This document shows positions 1 through 8,566 of a stretch of DNA of 37,986 bases, in pieces; within the stretch, counting starts at the first letter, position 1; each line of letters opens with the position of its first letter. The notes below the pieces were generated by a model, which worked only from the letters and a program-made list of their open reading frames with translations, made no database searches and was not told where the DNA came from. The position numbers were made by a program, and so were the translations under genes. The DNA lies in the NCBI GenBank assembly GCA_018000835.1, contig JAGNJD010000024.1, positions 1-37,986 of the forward strand, read 5' to 3'. This stretch comes from Candidatus Goldiibacteriota bacterium (GTDB lineage: Bacteria > Oederibacteriota > PGYV01 > DSYL01).

Positions 1-2
1 GG

Positions 3-548
3 CCGAAAGGAGTAAAAGGGAGGAAAGAATTCGGGCACTGGGAAATAGATGTAGTGAAAGGTACAAGAAGGACGAAGGCGTGCCTGCTGACGTTAAGCGA
101 ACGAAAGACGAGGCAGGAAATAATATGTAAGATGAATTCGTGTAAAGGGGAAGAAGTAGACAAGGTGATAACAGAAATGGAGAAAAGATTAGGAAGTAAT
201 TTTAGGAAAATATTTAAGACAATAACTGCAGACAATGGATCAGAATTTTTAGACTGGGAGGAATTAGAAAGGAGTAAGATAAAAGGAGGAGGGAGAAGGA
301 CAAAGATATATTATGCACATCCATATAGTTCATTTGAAAGAGGAACGAACGAGAATCAGAACCGAATGATAAGAAGGTTCATAAACAAGGGCACAGATAT
401 AGGAAAAGTAACGAGAAAGACAGTGAGGGCAATACAAAATTGGATAAACAGTTATCCCAGAGCAATATTAAACTATAAAACATCCAATAATATAACAAGT
501 CAATTTCTTACAAAAAAAACATGTGAAATTTTGGGTGTGGTGCAATAA
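3..548 (+). CDS. IS30-family transposase, C-terminal part (5' end outside window)
   Basis: The frame is open from the window edge to the TAA at 546-548, so the gene is cut by the window and not necessarily broken. It is the DDE integrase-type catalytic core of an IS30 transposase. The first catalytic Asp is in GHWEIDVV (codon at 48-50), the second in ITADNGSEF, and the Glu in GTNENQNRMIRRF. The tail ILNYKTSN matches the usual IS30 ending (LNYKTP). The GTG at 54 is internal: the conserved GHWEID motif lies upstream of it in the same frame. The HTH domain expected at the N-terminus lies outside. The stop codon lies inside a 45-bp segment that recurs at 8442-8486. The three catalytic residues visible are intact, so the copy may be functional. 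Confidence 0.9.
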   Translation, partial: PKGVKGRKEFGHWEIDVVKGTRRTKACLLTLSERKTRQEIICKMNSCKGEEVDKVITEMEKRLGSNFRKIFKTITADNGSEFLDWEELERSKIKGGGRRTKIYYAHPYSSFERGTNENQNRMIRRFINKGTDIGKVTRKTVRAIQNWINSYPRAILNYKTSNNITSQFLTKKTCEILGVVQ

Positions 549-565
549 AACTTGCAATTTGCCTT
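521..565 (+). repeat. IS30 3' end, copy 1
   Basis: This 45-bp segment covers the last codons of the transposase, its stop, and the non-coding end of the element. It is repeated at 8442-8486 with one mismatch. After a short gap both copies are followed by TTTTCAAAAT(T)TACTT (577-591 here, 8485-8500 there), so similarity resumes beyond this segment. It probably contains the right inverted repeat; the left end is outside the window. Confidence 0.75.
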
Positions 566-589
566 CCCGCAAAATATTTTCAAAATTAC

Positions 590-618
590 TTGACATTTTA
601 CGTTTTGTCGTGTATATT
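590..618 (+). promoter_or_regulatory. Sigma-70-type promoter for the NodB/CBM protein
   Basis: TTGACA (590-595) and TATATT (613-618) are separated by exactly 17 bp, close to the sigma-70 consensus. It lies 25 bp beyond the IS30 end and about 80 bp before the ATG at 698. Two LacI-type palindromes follow immediately downstream. Confidence 0.75.
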
Positions 619-626
619 TATATTAA

Positions 627-640
627 CTGAAACGTTTCAG
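627..640. promoter_or_regulatory. LacI-family-like operator O1
   Basis: CTGAAACGTTTCAG is a perfect 14-bp palindrome with the central CG dyad typical of LacI/GalR-family operators. It begins 9 bp after the -10 hexamer, over the expected transcription start, so repression by steric block is the simplest reading. No LacI-family gene is in the window. Confidence 0.7.
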
Positions 641-658
641 AATACGTATTTAAAAGCA

Positions 659-672
659 CTGAAACGTATCAG
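659..672. promoter_or_regulatory. LacI-family-like operator O2
   Basis: CTGAAACGTATCAG matches O1 at 13 of 14 positions. Its centre is 32 bp from that of O1, about three helical turns, so both sites face the same side of the DNA. This arrangement would suit cooperative binding. Confidence 0.65.
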
Positions 673-697
673 AATAATAGAAAAGGAGAATGCAAAA

Positions 698-3600
698 ATG
701 AATAAATCCCGCCGGATTTTTTTCGTAACAATTCTTATGATGTCATGTTTGACAGCGTCTGCCGCAGCCATTACGGTCAATACGTCTGCTACGGTTAACG
801 GTAATAATTGTGACCAGATTACATGGACTGATTCGTCAAATCTTGCAAGGACTGCAAGCATAGTTAAAATAAATGGCAATCCTTATGGTTACAAAGGCGG
901 ATATTTTACGCAACTTACTTATATGGATGGTATGTCACAGGTAACGTGTAATGAGAGTGGCGTTGCAGGAGATCTGTCCGGACTCGGGTTCATGGTAAAT
1001 CACGTAATTTACCTTAAATCAGGATATACGGGCAGGGGATGGATAAACTCAAAACAGGATGGGACTGGTGGAAACACGACGATCATTTTTCAGGGACAAA
1101 ATCACATTATATATGAAACTGAGATGGACATGTATGGTGACGATGGTAACCACGCAGCCGGAACATGGAAAGCAAAGTGGCGTTACATGATAAGGTCTGG
1201 CAATGATTACATAGTGGATTCAATTGCCTATGATTTTTCATCAAAGACACAGGGTTTCTGGGGTAATGACATACGTTCACCTTATTGTGAATTTAACTGG
1301 ACGGGAACCGGAGCGGCAAACACGCTGACCGAACCAATAGATGGAATAGAATTTTGTGCAACTGACCAGACAGGCACGAGTTATATATTTAAGACAAGAA
1401 GTTCTTCGCCGTTTCCCGATGGCTATACCTACAATACTCCAGGAAGGAACATACCATTTACCCGCCAGTGGAAAAATTCGCCCGACAGGGAAGTGGGGTA
1501 TGTTTCAACACTAGACCTTATCCAGCAGGCGGCTGCGGGCGGGTTCCTGTCGGCTCCTGTGAACATAGGCAGCACGAGCGATTCCATGCCGCCGAACTGG
1601 GGGATAAATTATCAATCAAACGGGTTTCAGGGCTGGTACGGCGATAAAATGACATGGCAGATGCCTTACGGAGCCGCCGGCGGCGAATCCGACCAGACAG
1701 GCACGGTCCACAACGCGACCTTCCCTGACTGGACGTGGAGAAAAAACTGGGACGGTTATCCGACCAACGGCTTTACGTTGCTTATACATCTTGGTAAAAA
1801 GACCGATGACAACGTGAAAAAACTTATGAACGAAGTTGCTGACATCCACGGACTTTCAAACCCGCTGACGGCATCAATAGGCACGATAGTTACGACCGGG
1901 AAAATGAATCTTTACAGTGCAGCAGGTTCTTTTGTTTTAAAACCTGCCGGATATAATCATCTGTATCATGTATGGGAAGTAAATTGTGCGTCCAATACTG
2001 CAAATATAACGCTATCTCTTGGAAGTATTAATCTCAAAAATCAGACGTTCATGTTTAATAATTATAACGATACTATCATACCTCAGGTAAGCGTAAATGG
2101 TGCAATTCAGTCAGAAGGAACGGATATATTTACGTCTCTCGATACGATAAACCATATTCTTTACGTTACGTTTAATAAGACATTTACGGGTTCAAACAAT
2201 ATTATTATAGGAACGCAGGCTACGCCAACGTTTACACGGACAAATACTCCGTATGCAGGCACGCCTACAGCGACTCCAACGAACGTAGTGATTTCGGGCA
2301 AACAGTATTGCGTAAACGTGGATTATTCTTATGTACCGGCAAAAGTTAACAAACGTAAAATCACTTTAAAAGTAAACGTTGGCACATGCAATTCGGTTGT
2401 CGTAACTGCCGACGGATTTACTATACCATCATCCTATAATTCTGCAACAGGAGAGGCAATGTTTACGACTGCAGGGAGCTCAATCGTAATTACTGCCGTC
2501 AACTGGTCGTCCGGTGGCACCGGTGCAGTTACAAAGGCGGTTCTACAGGATGACCATCACTGGGCATTTTCACAGACGTTTGATGATGAATATCAGGACG
2601 TTTACACGCAGGCAGTATCTCTTCTTGATGCAAAAGGATGGAAAGCCGGTATTGCATGCGTTGCAACCTTTGCGGGTGCATCGTGGGGACCAAATATGAA
2701 CTGGGCGCAGATGGAAGAACTGTGGGCTGCTGGATGGGACATATTTAATCATTCCTATACTCATCCAAACCTGAATTGCACAAATTTTGTATCGGAGTTC
2801 AGCCAGAATGATGCTGCAATGCAGCCACATTTTCCAGGTTACAATATAACTCACATCGTGTATCCTTTTGAGGACACAACCTGCACGTCATGCACCGGTT
2901 TCCCGCCATCATACCTGCTTTCCGGAGAGAGAAGCGTTGGGGTAGCATATACTTACGTGGATGTGCCGATAACTGACGCATACAAAATTAATCGTACGGG
3001 TGAATATGGCACAGACCTTTCTTCGTGCAGGGCAGATGCAGATGCTGCAGCTGCAAATCCAAGGTCAACATGGCTTATAAAAATAACTCATCACGTCTAC
3101 CCTGGCAATACTCTTGGTTCAGATACGCTTTACAGTACGACTCACGATGCTTTAAGCGGATTATATGATTACCTGTATAATAATTATGGAGCGGGTGGAA
3201 ATAATTCCATGTGGTTTGCACCGGCGGGGGAGGTTATGGATTACATTTTAACCCGCGATAATGCAATAGTAACCACGTGTATAATCGGAACGCCTACTCC
3301 TACGTTTACTATATGCACTGCATGTAGCCCGACGTCAACGGTAACTTTTACTGCAACCCGGACGTCAACTCCTCCTGTTTCGGATTGCCTGATGGATAAC
3401 ATGGATGACGGTAATACGCAGAATGATTTTGGCGGGTACTGGTATTCATTCACCCAGGGGGTAGGGGCAGTTGTAACGCCTTCACCCTTTGCAATGACTG
3501 CCGGCGGTTACAATTCGTCGGCTTTTGCAGCACGACTTAACGGACTTGTTGGGACAGTAACAGATTATTCACAGATATGCATGGGCAGTCAACTCAATCC

Positions 3601-5020
3601 AAATGCAGGATCACCCGTTGGCCAGGTAACTGATATTTCAAACTGCGGAGGGATAAGTTTTTATGCCAAAGGTGATGGAAAGCAGTATTACGTTAAAATA
3701 CCTTACACGAACGCATCTGACCAGACATTGACAGGATACAATGATTATAAGTTTCCGTTTACTGCAGCGGCAACATGGACTCTTGTAACTATACCTTTTA
3801 CTTCTTTTACGCAGGAGATCGGATGGGGGACGATATTTCCGCTTGCAACCGTGCTTCAAAACGCAAAACAGTTCCAGTTTATGACAGGATTTTATGCACC
3901 ATCTGGCACAGTTTCAGTTGACTTATGGGTGGATGATCTGAAAATAACTGCTTGCAGTGTATGCCCTGGTTCTGGGATGGCAACATGGACTGTATCTCCA
4001 ACAATAACCAATACGAGAACGCGGACAAGTACACTGACAAAAACAGAAACAATAACAGAAACAGTAACGAAAACGAATACTACTGCTGCTACCGTTACTC
4101 CAAGTTATTCATGGACAATGACAAAAACACCAACACTAACATTTACATCTTCAATTACATTTACTATGACGGAAAGTGTTTCATGTACTCAAACGAGTAC
4201 ACCTTCAGAAACTGCGAGTCCGTCGTGTACTCAGACAAATACTCAAGATTATAGTCCAACACAAACTATTACAGGTACGCCTCCAACGGAAACGTGGACA
4301 TCAACAGCGAGTCCTACATTTACAAATACAGAAACACCGACCGTAACGTCTACCCGTTCATCAACTCCGACTAATAGTTTTACTTCAACGCAAACGTTAA
4401 CTTTAACAATAACGATAACCGATACAATTTCTAACACACCAACAATTACACAAACAGAAACGACAACAGAAACTGCAACGATTACAATTACTGCAAGTTT
4501 TACGCAAACGATAACAAGTAGCCAACAGCCAACAAGCACGAAGACGGTTAGCTTAACATTAACGAATACAAGAATAGCAACAGGAACGCAGACAAAGACG
4601 ATAACGCCAACGCGGACGCAAACGGCAACATGCAGTCATCAACCGACAATGTCTTTTACGGCAACAGGCACCATAACGGCAGGTTTTACACCAACCGACA
4701 ATAAGCAGATAGCAATTAACGACGTATTGATATATCCCAATCCGTATAATCCGGGTAAAGGCGATTTAAAAATTTCGTTTAATTTAACTCAGGAAAGTAA
4801 AATGATAAAAGTAAGGATTTTTACCTCAGGATTAAGATTAATCAAATATATGGAATTTCAGGATAAAACGTATGATGCAGAAAAAACAAATGTGATAGAA
4901 ATACCCAAAAAGCATTTTAATGAAATGGCGAGCGGAGCATATTATATGATAATTTTTGCAAAAAATTCCGAAGGTAAAGAAACAAAAAGTAAACCGGAAG
5001 TATTAATTATTTTGAAATAA
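698..5020 (+). CDS. Secreted multidomain protein with NodB polysaccharide-deacetylase domain, CBM11/CIA30-like domain and Thr-rich linkers
   Basis: Start is the ATG at 698, with GGAG 9 bp upstream and a signal peptide directly after (basic MNKSRR, hydrophobic core, ASAAA). The open frame extends upstream to 590, but that part overlaps promoter and operators. Layout in residues: unrecognised beta-rich region about 25-500; Thr/Pro linker 507-530; NodB domain about 610-855 with TFDDE (near 628) and HSYTH (near 685), which supply the Asp-His-His metal triad, and ITHHVYP as motif 5; second linker about 863-893; carbohydrate-binding module about 898-1085 (MDDGN start, GISFYAKGDG); Thr-rich low complexity about 1092-1332; C-terminal segment about 1342-1440 starting VLIYPNPYNP, resembling FlgD-Ig or secretion-sorting tails. 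Likely an exported enzyme that deacetylates or binds polysaccharide. TFDDE replaces the usual TFDDG. The operators suggest sugar-responsive control. Confidence 0.75.
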   Translation: MNKSRRIFFVTILMMSCLTASAAAITVNTSATVNGNNCDQITWTDSSNLARTASIVKINGNPYGYKGGYFTQLTYMDGMSQVTCNESGVAGDLSGLGFMVNHVIYLKSGYTGRGWINSKQDGTGGNTTIIFQGQNHIIYETEMDMYGDDGNHAAGTWKAKWRYMIRSGNDYIVDSIAYDFSSKTQGFWGNDIRSPYCEFNWTGTGAANTLTEPIDGIEFCATDQTGTSYIFKTRSSSPFPDGYTYNTPGRNIPFTRQWKNSPDREVGYVSTLDLIQQAAAGGFLSAPVNIGSTSDSMPPNWGINYQSNGFQGWYGDKMTWQMPYGAAGGESDQTGTVHNATFPDWTWRKNWDGYPTNGFTLLIHLGKKTDDNVKKLMNEVADIHGLSNPLTASIGTIVTTGKMNLYSAAGSFVLKPAGYNHLYHVWEVNCASNTANITLSLGSINLKNQTFMFNNYNDTIIPQVSVNGAIQSEGTDIFTSLDTINHILYVTFNKTFTGSNNIIIGTQATPTFTRTNTPYAGTPTATPTNVVISGKQYCVNVDYSYVPAKVNKRKITLKVNVGTCNSVVVTADGFTIPSSYNSATGEAMFTTAGSSIVITAVNWSSGGTGAVTKAVLQDDHHWAFSQTFDDEYQDVYTQAVSLLDAKGWKAGIACVATFAGASWGPNMNWAQMEELWAAGWDIFNHSYTHPNLNCTNFVSEFSQNDAAMQPHFPGYNITHIVYPFEDTTCTSCTGFPPSYLLSGERSVGVAYTYVDVPITDAYKINRTGEYGTDLSSCRADADAAAANPRSTWLIKITHHVYPGNTLGSDTLYSTTHDALSGLYDYLYNNYGAGGNNSMWFAPAGEVMDYILTRDNAIVTTCIIGTPTPTFTICTACSPTSTVTFTATRTSTPPVSDCLMDNMDDGNTQNDFGGYWYSFTQGVGAVVTPSPFAMTAGGYNSSAFAARLNGLVGTVTDYSQICMGSQLNPNAGSPVGQVTDISNCGGISFYAKGDGKQYYVKIPYTNASDQTLTGYNDYKFPFTAAATWTLVTIPFTSFTQEIGWGTIFPLATVLQNAKQFQFMTGFYAPSGTVSVDLWVDDLKITACSVCPGSGMATWTVSPTITNTRTRTSTLTKTETITETVTKTNTTAATVTPSYSWTMTKTPTLTFTSSITFTMTESVSCTQTSTPSETASPSCTQTNTQDYSPTQTITGTPPTETWTSTASPTFTNTETPTVTSTRSSTPTNSFTSTQTLTLTITITDTISNTPTITQTETTTETATITITASFTQTITSSQQPTSTKTVSLTLTNTRIATGTQTKTITPTRTQTATCSHQPTMSFTATGTITAGFTPTDNKQIAINDVLIYPNPYNPGKGDLKISFNLTQESKMIKVRIFTSGLRLIKYMEFQDKTYDAEKTNVIEIPKKHFNEMASGAYYMIIFAKNSEGKETKSKPEVLIILK
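3985..4690 (+). repeat. Thr-rich low-complexity coding repeat
   Basis: About 700 bp of degenerate ACN-rich codons encode alternating T-x-T-x segments inside the large secreted protein. The repetition creates long spurious open frames on both strands, which should not be annotated. In the protein it is probably an extended wall- or surface-spanning stalk. Confidence 0.8.
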
Positions 5021-5220
5021 GAATTCCTATGGCAAATGCCGGACGACACCACACTTCTGATTCATTTCTGCATTATATATGACAACATAAGCCCTGTAAT
5101 TTTGTTATCATAATTTTCACGTAATTCAAAACTGCAATTACGCCGGATTTTTTTCTTTACCGGAAATTTATTATATAGTATTATTTTTACATGCAGGTTA
5201 AAAATTAATAAAAACACAAT

Positions 5221-5249
5221 TTGATTTAAGTCATTAAAACATATATTTT
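5221..5249 (+). promoter_or_regulatory. Possible promoter of the MFS gene
   Basis: TTGATT (5221-5226) and TATTTT (5244-5249) with 17-bp spacing precede the transporter start by 32 bp. Both boxes are imperfect in AT-rich DNA, so this is tentative. I see nothing else defined in the 260-bp gap 5021-5281. Confidence 0.3.
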
Positions 5250-5281
5250 CAAACTAAAACTTTTCTATCAAAGGACGTTAA

Positions 5282-6562
5282 GTGACTGATTTAAAAAAAG
5301 ATTTAGGACGTTTTTTACGCGCTTTTTCATACAGAAATTACAGACTTTTCTTCATTGGTCAGTTGATAAACGTCACGGGCACATGGATGCAAACCGTGGC
5401 TTTGTCATGGCTCATATATCGTCTTACGGATTCTCCGCTTATGCTTGGCGTTGTTCCTTTTGCGACCATGCTGCCTGCTTTCCTGGTAACTCCGTTTGCA
5501 GGCGTTATGGCAGACAATTTTGATAAAAGGAAATTATTAATAATGGCAAATTCACTTGCAGCGATGCAGGCACTTACGCTTGCCATACTTTCCTTTGCAG
5601 GAATAATACGGCCGTGGCACATAATATTGCTTGGTATGGTTATGGGCGTTGCAAATGGTTTTGAAATGACCAGCAGGCATTCGTTTATACCGGAGATAGT
5701 CGAAAAAAAGCAGGACCTGGTAAATGCCATTTCGCTGAATTCGGCACTCTTCAATCTTGCCAGGCTGGTTGGACCTTCCATTGCAGGACTGATACTCGCT
5801 GCGACAAACGAAGGCGTATGCTTTTTAATAAATGCAATAAGTTATACTGCCATAATAATCGCCGTCTCTTTGATACAAACAAAATGGAAAAAAACGCACG
5901 GACCTGCAAAAGACGCTTTTCATGAACTTTCCGACGGATTAAAATACGTTTTTAAAAACGTTCCGATGAGTATAACGATAATACTCATGGCATTCGTGAG
6001 TCTTGCAGTGAACTCGTGTTTTGTCCTGCTGCCTGTCATAGCAAAGCAGACGCTGAATGGCGGGCCACAGATACTCGGTATTTTAATGTCGAGTTTCGGG
6101 GCAGGCGCACTTTGCGGCGCCCTGTTTATGGCAATGCAAAAGGATGCCAGACATCTGGGATTCACAATCCTGACCGGTGTTGTCATGATGGGTGTGTTTA
6201 ACCTGTGTGCGGCGTTATTAAAATCGGTCATTCCATTATGCATAATGTTTTTTGGCGCGGGTATAGGAAATATGCTTCACATGGCGTCTTCAAACACTCT
6301 TTTGCAGACACTTGCACCGGATGAGAAACGCGGCAGGATAATGAGTTTTTACGTTATGTCTTTTACCGGCTTTGGCATGGTTGGTAATCTGCTTGCGGGC
6401 TGGCTTGCAAAAGTCACGAGTGTGCAGACAACTTTTGCATGTTATGGTATAGCAGGAATATGTTCTGCCGTTATATTCCTGCTTGCCCTGCCGACCATTA
6501 ATGAGACGTTAAAGAAGGCACATTTGAAATTAACAGTGGATATGCAGCCAAAGGAAACGTGA
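5282..6562 (+). CDS. MFS transporter (EntS/MFS_3-like exporter family)
   Basis: The 426-residue protein has about 12 hydrophobic segments and an N-terminal motif typical of the MFS_3 group (FLRAFSYRNYRLFFIGQ, then TWMQTVALSWLIYRLT). The loop between TM2 and TM3 carries the MFS signature region GVMADNFDKRK. Members of this family export siderophores, macrolides or other small molecules from the cytoplasm; the substrate cannot be read from the sequence. Start is GTG at 5282 with AAGGA at 5271-5275. It stands alone: the gene before ends 260 bp away and the next is a pseudogene. Confidence 0.85.
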   Translation: MTDLKKDLGRFLRAFSYRNYRLFFIGQLINVTGTWMQTVALSWLIYRLTDSPLMLGVVPFATMLPAFLVTPFAGVMADNFDKRKLLIMANSLAAMQALTLAILSFAGIIRPWHIILLGMVMGVANGFEMTSRHSFIPEIVEKKQDLVNAISLNSALFNLARLVGPSIAGLILAATNEGVCFLINAISYTAIIIAVSLIQTKWKKTHGPAKDAFHELSDGLKYVFKNVPMSITIILMAFVSLAVNSCFVLLPVIAKQTLNGGPQILGILMSSFGAGALCGALFMAMQKDARHLGFTILTGVVMMGVFNLCAALLKSVIPLCIMFFGAGIGNMLHMASSNTLLQTLAPDEKRGRIMSFYVMSFTGFGMVGNLLAGWLAKVTSVQTTFACYGIAGICSAVIFLLALPTINETLKKAHLKLTVDMQPKET

Positions 6563-6674
6563 GTTTGAAAAATTTCAGTCAAAGATGTTAAGGTAAACAG
6601 GGACTTTGGTAGACGGCAGGAAAATATGGTTTTTTGTAGTTTACTTTCGGACATAAATAAGTGCCGGTCGGCAT

Positions 6675-7153
6675 GTGAAAAAAATTGAAGAGATATTGCA
6701 ATCAAAACTCAAACCAAAAGAAAAAATTTTGTTAATGACATAGTAAAATATTTTTAATCCGCATCAGCCGGAGATCAGGGGCATTTGATAGAATTTATGG
6801 AATATGCTTCGCAGAATAATCCTGAACGTATTGTGCCTTATCTTGATTTTGTAATCAGACATTTGGAAGATGAGCAGCCGAGAGTGAAATGGGAATCTGC
6901 AAGAATAATCGGTAATTTGTCGGGAAAATTTTCCGACCGGACGCAAAAAGCGATTCCCAATCTTTTAAAAAGCACGGACGACAAAGGCACGGTTGTCCGC
7001 TGGAGCGCTGCATTTGCTTTAAGCTAAATATTCAGATAAAATCCAGCAACCAGGAAACGGCTTCTGCCGGCATTAAAAAAGATTATTAAAAGTGAGAAAA
7101 ACAACGGCGTAAAAAATGTTTATTTAAAAGCGTTGAAAACGATTGAAAAATAA
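6675..7153 (+). pseudogene. Decayed HEAT-repeat protein gene
   Basis: Three pieces add up to one broken gene. Piece 1 (GTG 6675 to TAG 6741) reads VKKIEEILQSKLKPKEKIL. Piece 2, in another frame, runs from about 6758 to TAA 7025 and contains HEAT-like helices (NPERIVPYLDFVIRHLEDEQ; VKWESARIIGNLS; AIPNLL). Piece 3 is in the same frame as piece 2 past two in-frame TAA codons (7025 and 7037) and ends KNVYLKALKTIEK at 7151. One-base changes (GAA to TAA, AAA to TAA) would explain the two stops. A frame change and probably a deletion near 6741-6760 explain the first break. Small HEAT-repeat proteins of this sort are usually protein-binding scaffolds. Piece 2 alone (6785-7027) might be mistaken for an 80-residue gene. 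Confidence 0.7.
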
Positions 7154-7189
7154 AGATAAAAAGTGTTGCGTTAAATTTTAGCCGCCGGG

Positions 7190-8248
7190 TTAATATATAT
7201 TTTTATACCGGGTATAATCATTAGCGCTGTTATTGGTAAGGTTCTTTTCATTTGTGCCGTCGGCGTTAACAATAATTATCTCGTAATTTCCATCGCGGAA
7301 ACTGACAAAAAAAACACTTTTGCCGTCAGGCGACCACGCAGGATAATTATTATCAAATAAATTGTTTGAAATATTTGTCTGTTTTGAACCATCCGGGTTC
7401 ATAACATATATTTCTCTATTCCCTCCGCGGCTACTGGCAAATAATATCTTACTGCCGTCAGGTGACCATGTGGCTATCCAGTCATCTTTATTGTTGTTTG
7501 TAAGCCTTGTCTGATTTTCTCCGTCAACGTCCATTATATATATTTCCCCGTTTCCATCACGGTTGCTTTCAAAAGCTATTTTTGTTCCGTCCGGCGACCA
7601 TGCTGGATCCATATCCTGCTGATACGCCATTGTATTAGTTATAAGATTAATCTGATTTCCGCCATCCTCCGCGTCCATAGTAAATATATCATATGTCCCA
7701 TCGCGGTCTGACATAAACGCAATCTTTGTTCCGTCCGGCGACCATGTTGGATAATAGTCATCGCCGTCGCTGTCGGTGAGCCTCTTAAGGCCTGTTCCAT
7801 CGGCGTTTATAACATATATATCCCTATTACTATTATAAGTAATTACAAACGCTATCTTTGATCCGTCAGGAGACCAAACCGGGCCGTCATTATCACTGTC
7901 ATTTTTTGTAATATTTATAGCGTCAGAACCATCAATGTTCGCCACAAATATATCTTTGCCTCCATCAATGTCGCTTATAAAAGCTATTTTCTGCCTGTCA
8001 GGAGATATTACCGGATAATAATTCAGAGTTCCAGCAGTAGTAATTTGTGTTACATCTGAGCCGTCAGGGTTCATTGTATATATCTGGGTTGTGCCGCTAC
8101 GGTCGCTCGCAAAAGCTATTTTCCACCATGAACCTTCACCTTTCGACCCTGAAGGGCTGGAAGCAGATGAATCTTTTTTGCATCCAGTAAATATAAGCAC
8201 AGATAAAATAAGCAGCATAAAAATAGCCAAAAAATAATGTTTTTTCAT
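7190..8248 (-). CDS. PD40/TolB-like beta-propeller lipoprotein
   Basis: The 352-residue product starts with a lipoprotein signal peptide and lipobox (IFTGC at about residues 19-23), so it should be lipid-anchored outside the cytoplasmic membrane. Seven PD40 (WD40-like) repeats follow, each with a WSPDG-K-IAF-S core and an IY-MN-DG strand, enough for one closed beta-propeller. Similar repeats occur in TolB, but the TolB N-terminal domain and Tol-Pal partner genes are absent. This is therefore a generic propeller lipoprotein, likely a binding or scaffold protein. GGAGG at 8254-8258 sits 5 bp before the ATG. It is transcribed alone, convergent with the HEAT pseudogene. Confidence 0.85.
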   Translation of the reverse strand: MKKHYFLAIFMLLILSVLIFTGCKKDSSASSPSGSKGEGSWWKIAFASDRSGTTQIYTMNPDGSDVTQITTAGTLNYYPVISPDRQKIAFISDIDGGKDIFVANIDGSDAINITKNDSDNDGPVWSPDGSKIAFVITYNSNRDIYVINADGTGLKRLTDSDGDDYYPTWSPDGTKIAFMSDRDGTYDIFTMDAEDGGNQINLITNTMAYQQDMDPAWSPDGTKIAFESNRDGNGEIYIMDVDGENQTRLTNNNKDDWIATWSPDGSKILFASSRGGNREIYVMNPDGSKQTNISNNLFDNNYPAWSPDGKSVFFVSFRDGNYEIIIVNADGTNEKNLTNNSANDYTRYKNIY

Positions 8249-8289
8249 TTTAACCTCCGGATATATTATAATATAAATTAAATTTGCCT

Positions 8290-8317
8290 ATTTTAACAAT
8301 ATATTTTAATAAGTCAA
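8290..8317 (-). promoter_or_regulatory. Possible promoter of the PD40 lipoprotein gene
   Basis: On the minus strand TTGACT (8312-8317) and TAAAAT (8290-8295) are 16 bp apart, about 40 bp before the start codon. Reasonable match in an AT-rich gap; tentative. Confidence 0.35.
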
Positions 8318-8441
8318 CTAAAATCCAGCCATGATGCCATATTTCTATAAGCATTAATGACTCCTTGTGCTGTTTTTAACAATGTTAACAGCATTGAAAT
8401 CCGCAGCTAAAAATTCATGCTTTACATAAATCTTTATATCA

Positions 8442-8486
8442 ATGTGAAATTTTGGGTGTGGTGCAATAAAACCTGCAATTTGCCTT
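8442..8486 (+). mobile_element. IS30 3' end, solo copy 2
   Basis: This matches 521-565 with a single substitution (CCT for CTT) but has no transposase upstream of it. It is an orphan end of the same IS, left by deletion or abortive insertion, between two divergently transcribed genes. It ends 25 bp before the likely nfeD promoter. The rest of the 318-bp gap 8249-8566 holds only the two candidate promoters. Confidence 0.7.
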
Positions 8487-8510
8487 TTCAAAATTTACTT
8501 CCAATAGTTA

Positions 8511-8539
8511 TTGATTTATATTATTTCTTATATTAAAAT
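8511..8539 (+). promoter_or_regulatory. Likely promoter of the nfeD-slipin-cinA-flippase operon
   Basis: TTGATT (8511-8516) and TAAAAT (8534-8539) have 17-bp spacing, 27 bp before the nfeD ATG. The four downstream genes abut or overlap, so this probably drives them all. Confidence 0.45.
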
Positions 8540-8566
8540 AATCAGACACTTGAAAAGAGGTGTTAT

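Noticed and set aside
4249..4539. Open frames antisense to or overlapping the Thr-rich region (also 3952-4254)
   Set aside because: They arise from low-complexity ACN codons read in other frames (Val/Ile-rich or Asn/Lys-rich products) and lack start signals.
7025..7039. Stop-codon recoding in the HEAT-repeat gene
   Set aside because: Neighbouring genes end normally at TAA, and the same gene also has a frame break, so plain decay is simpler.
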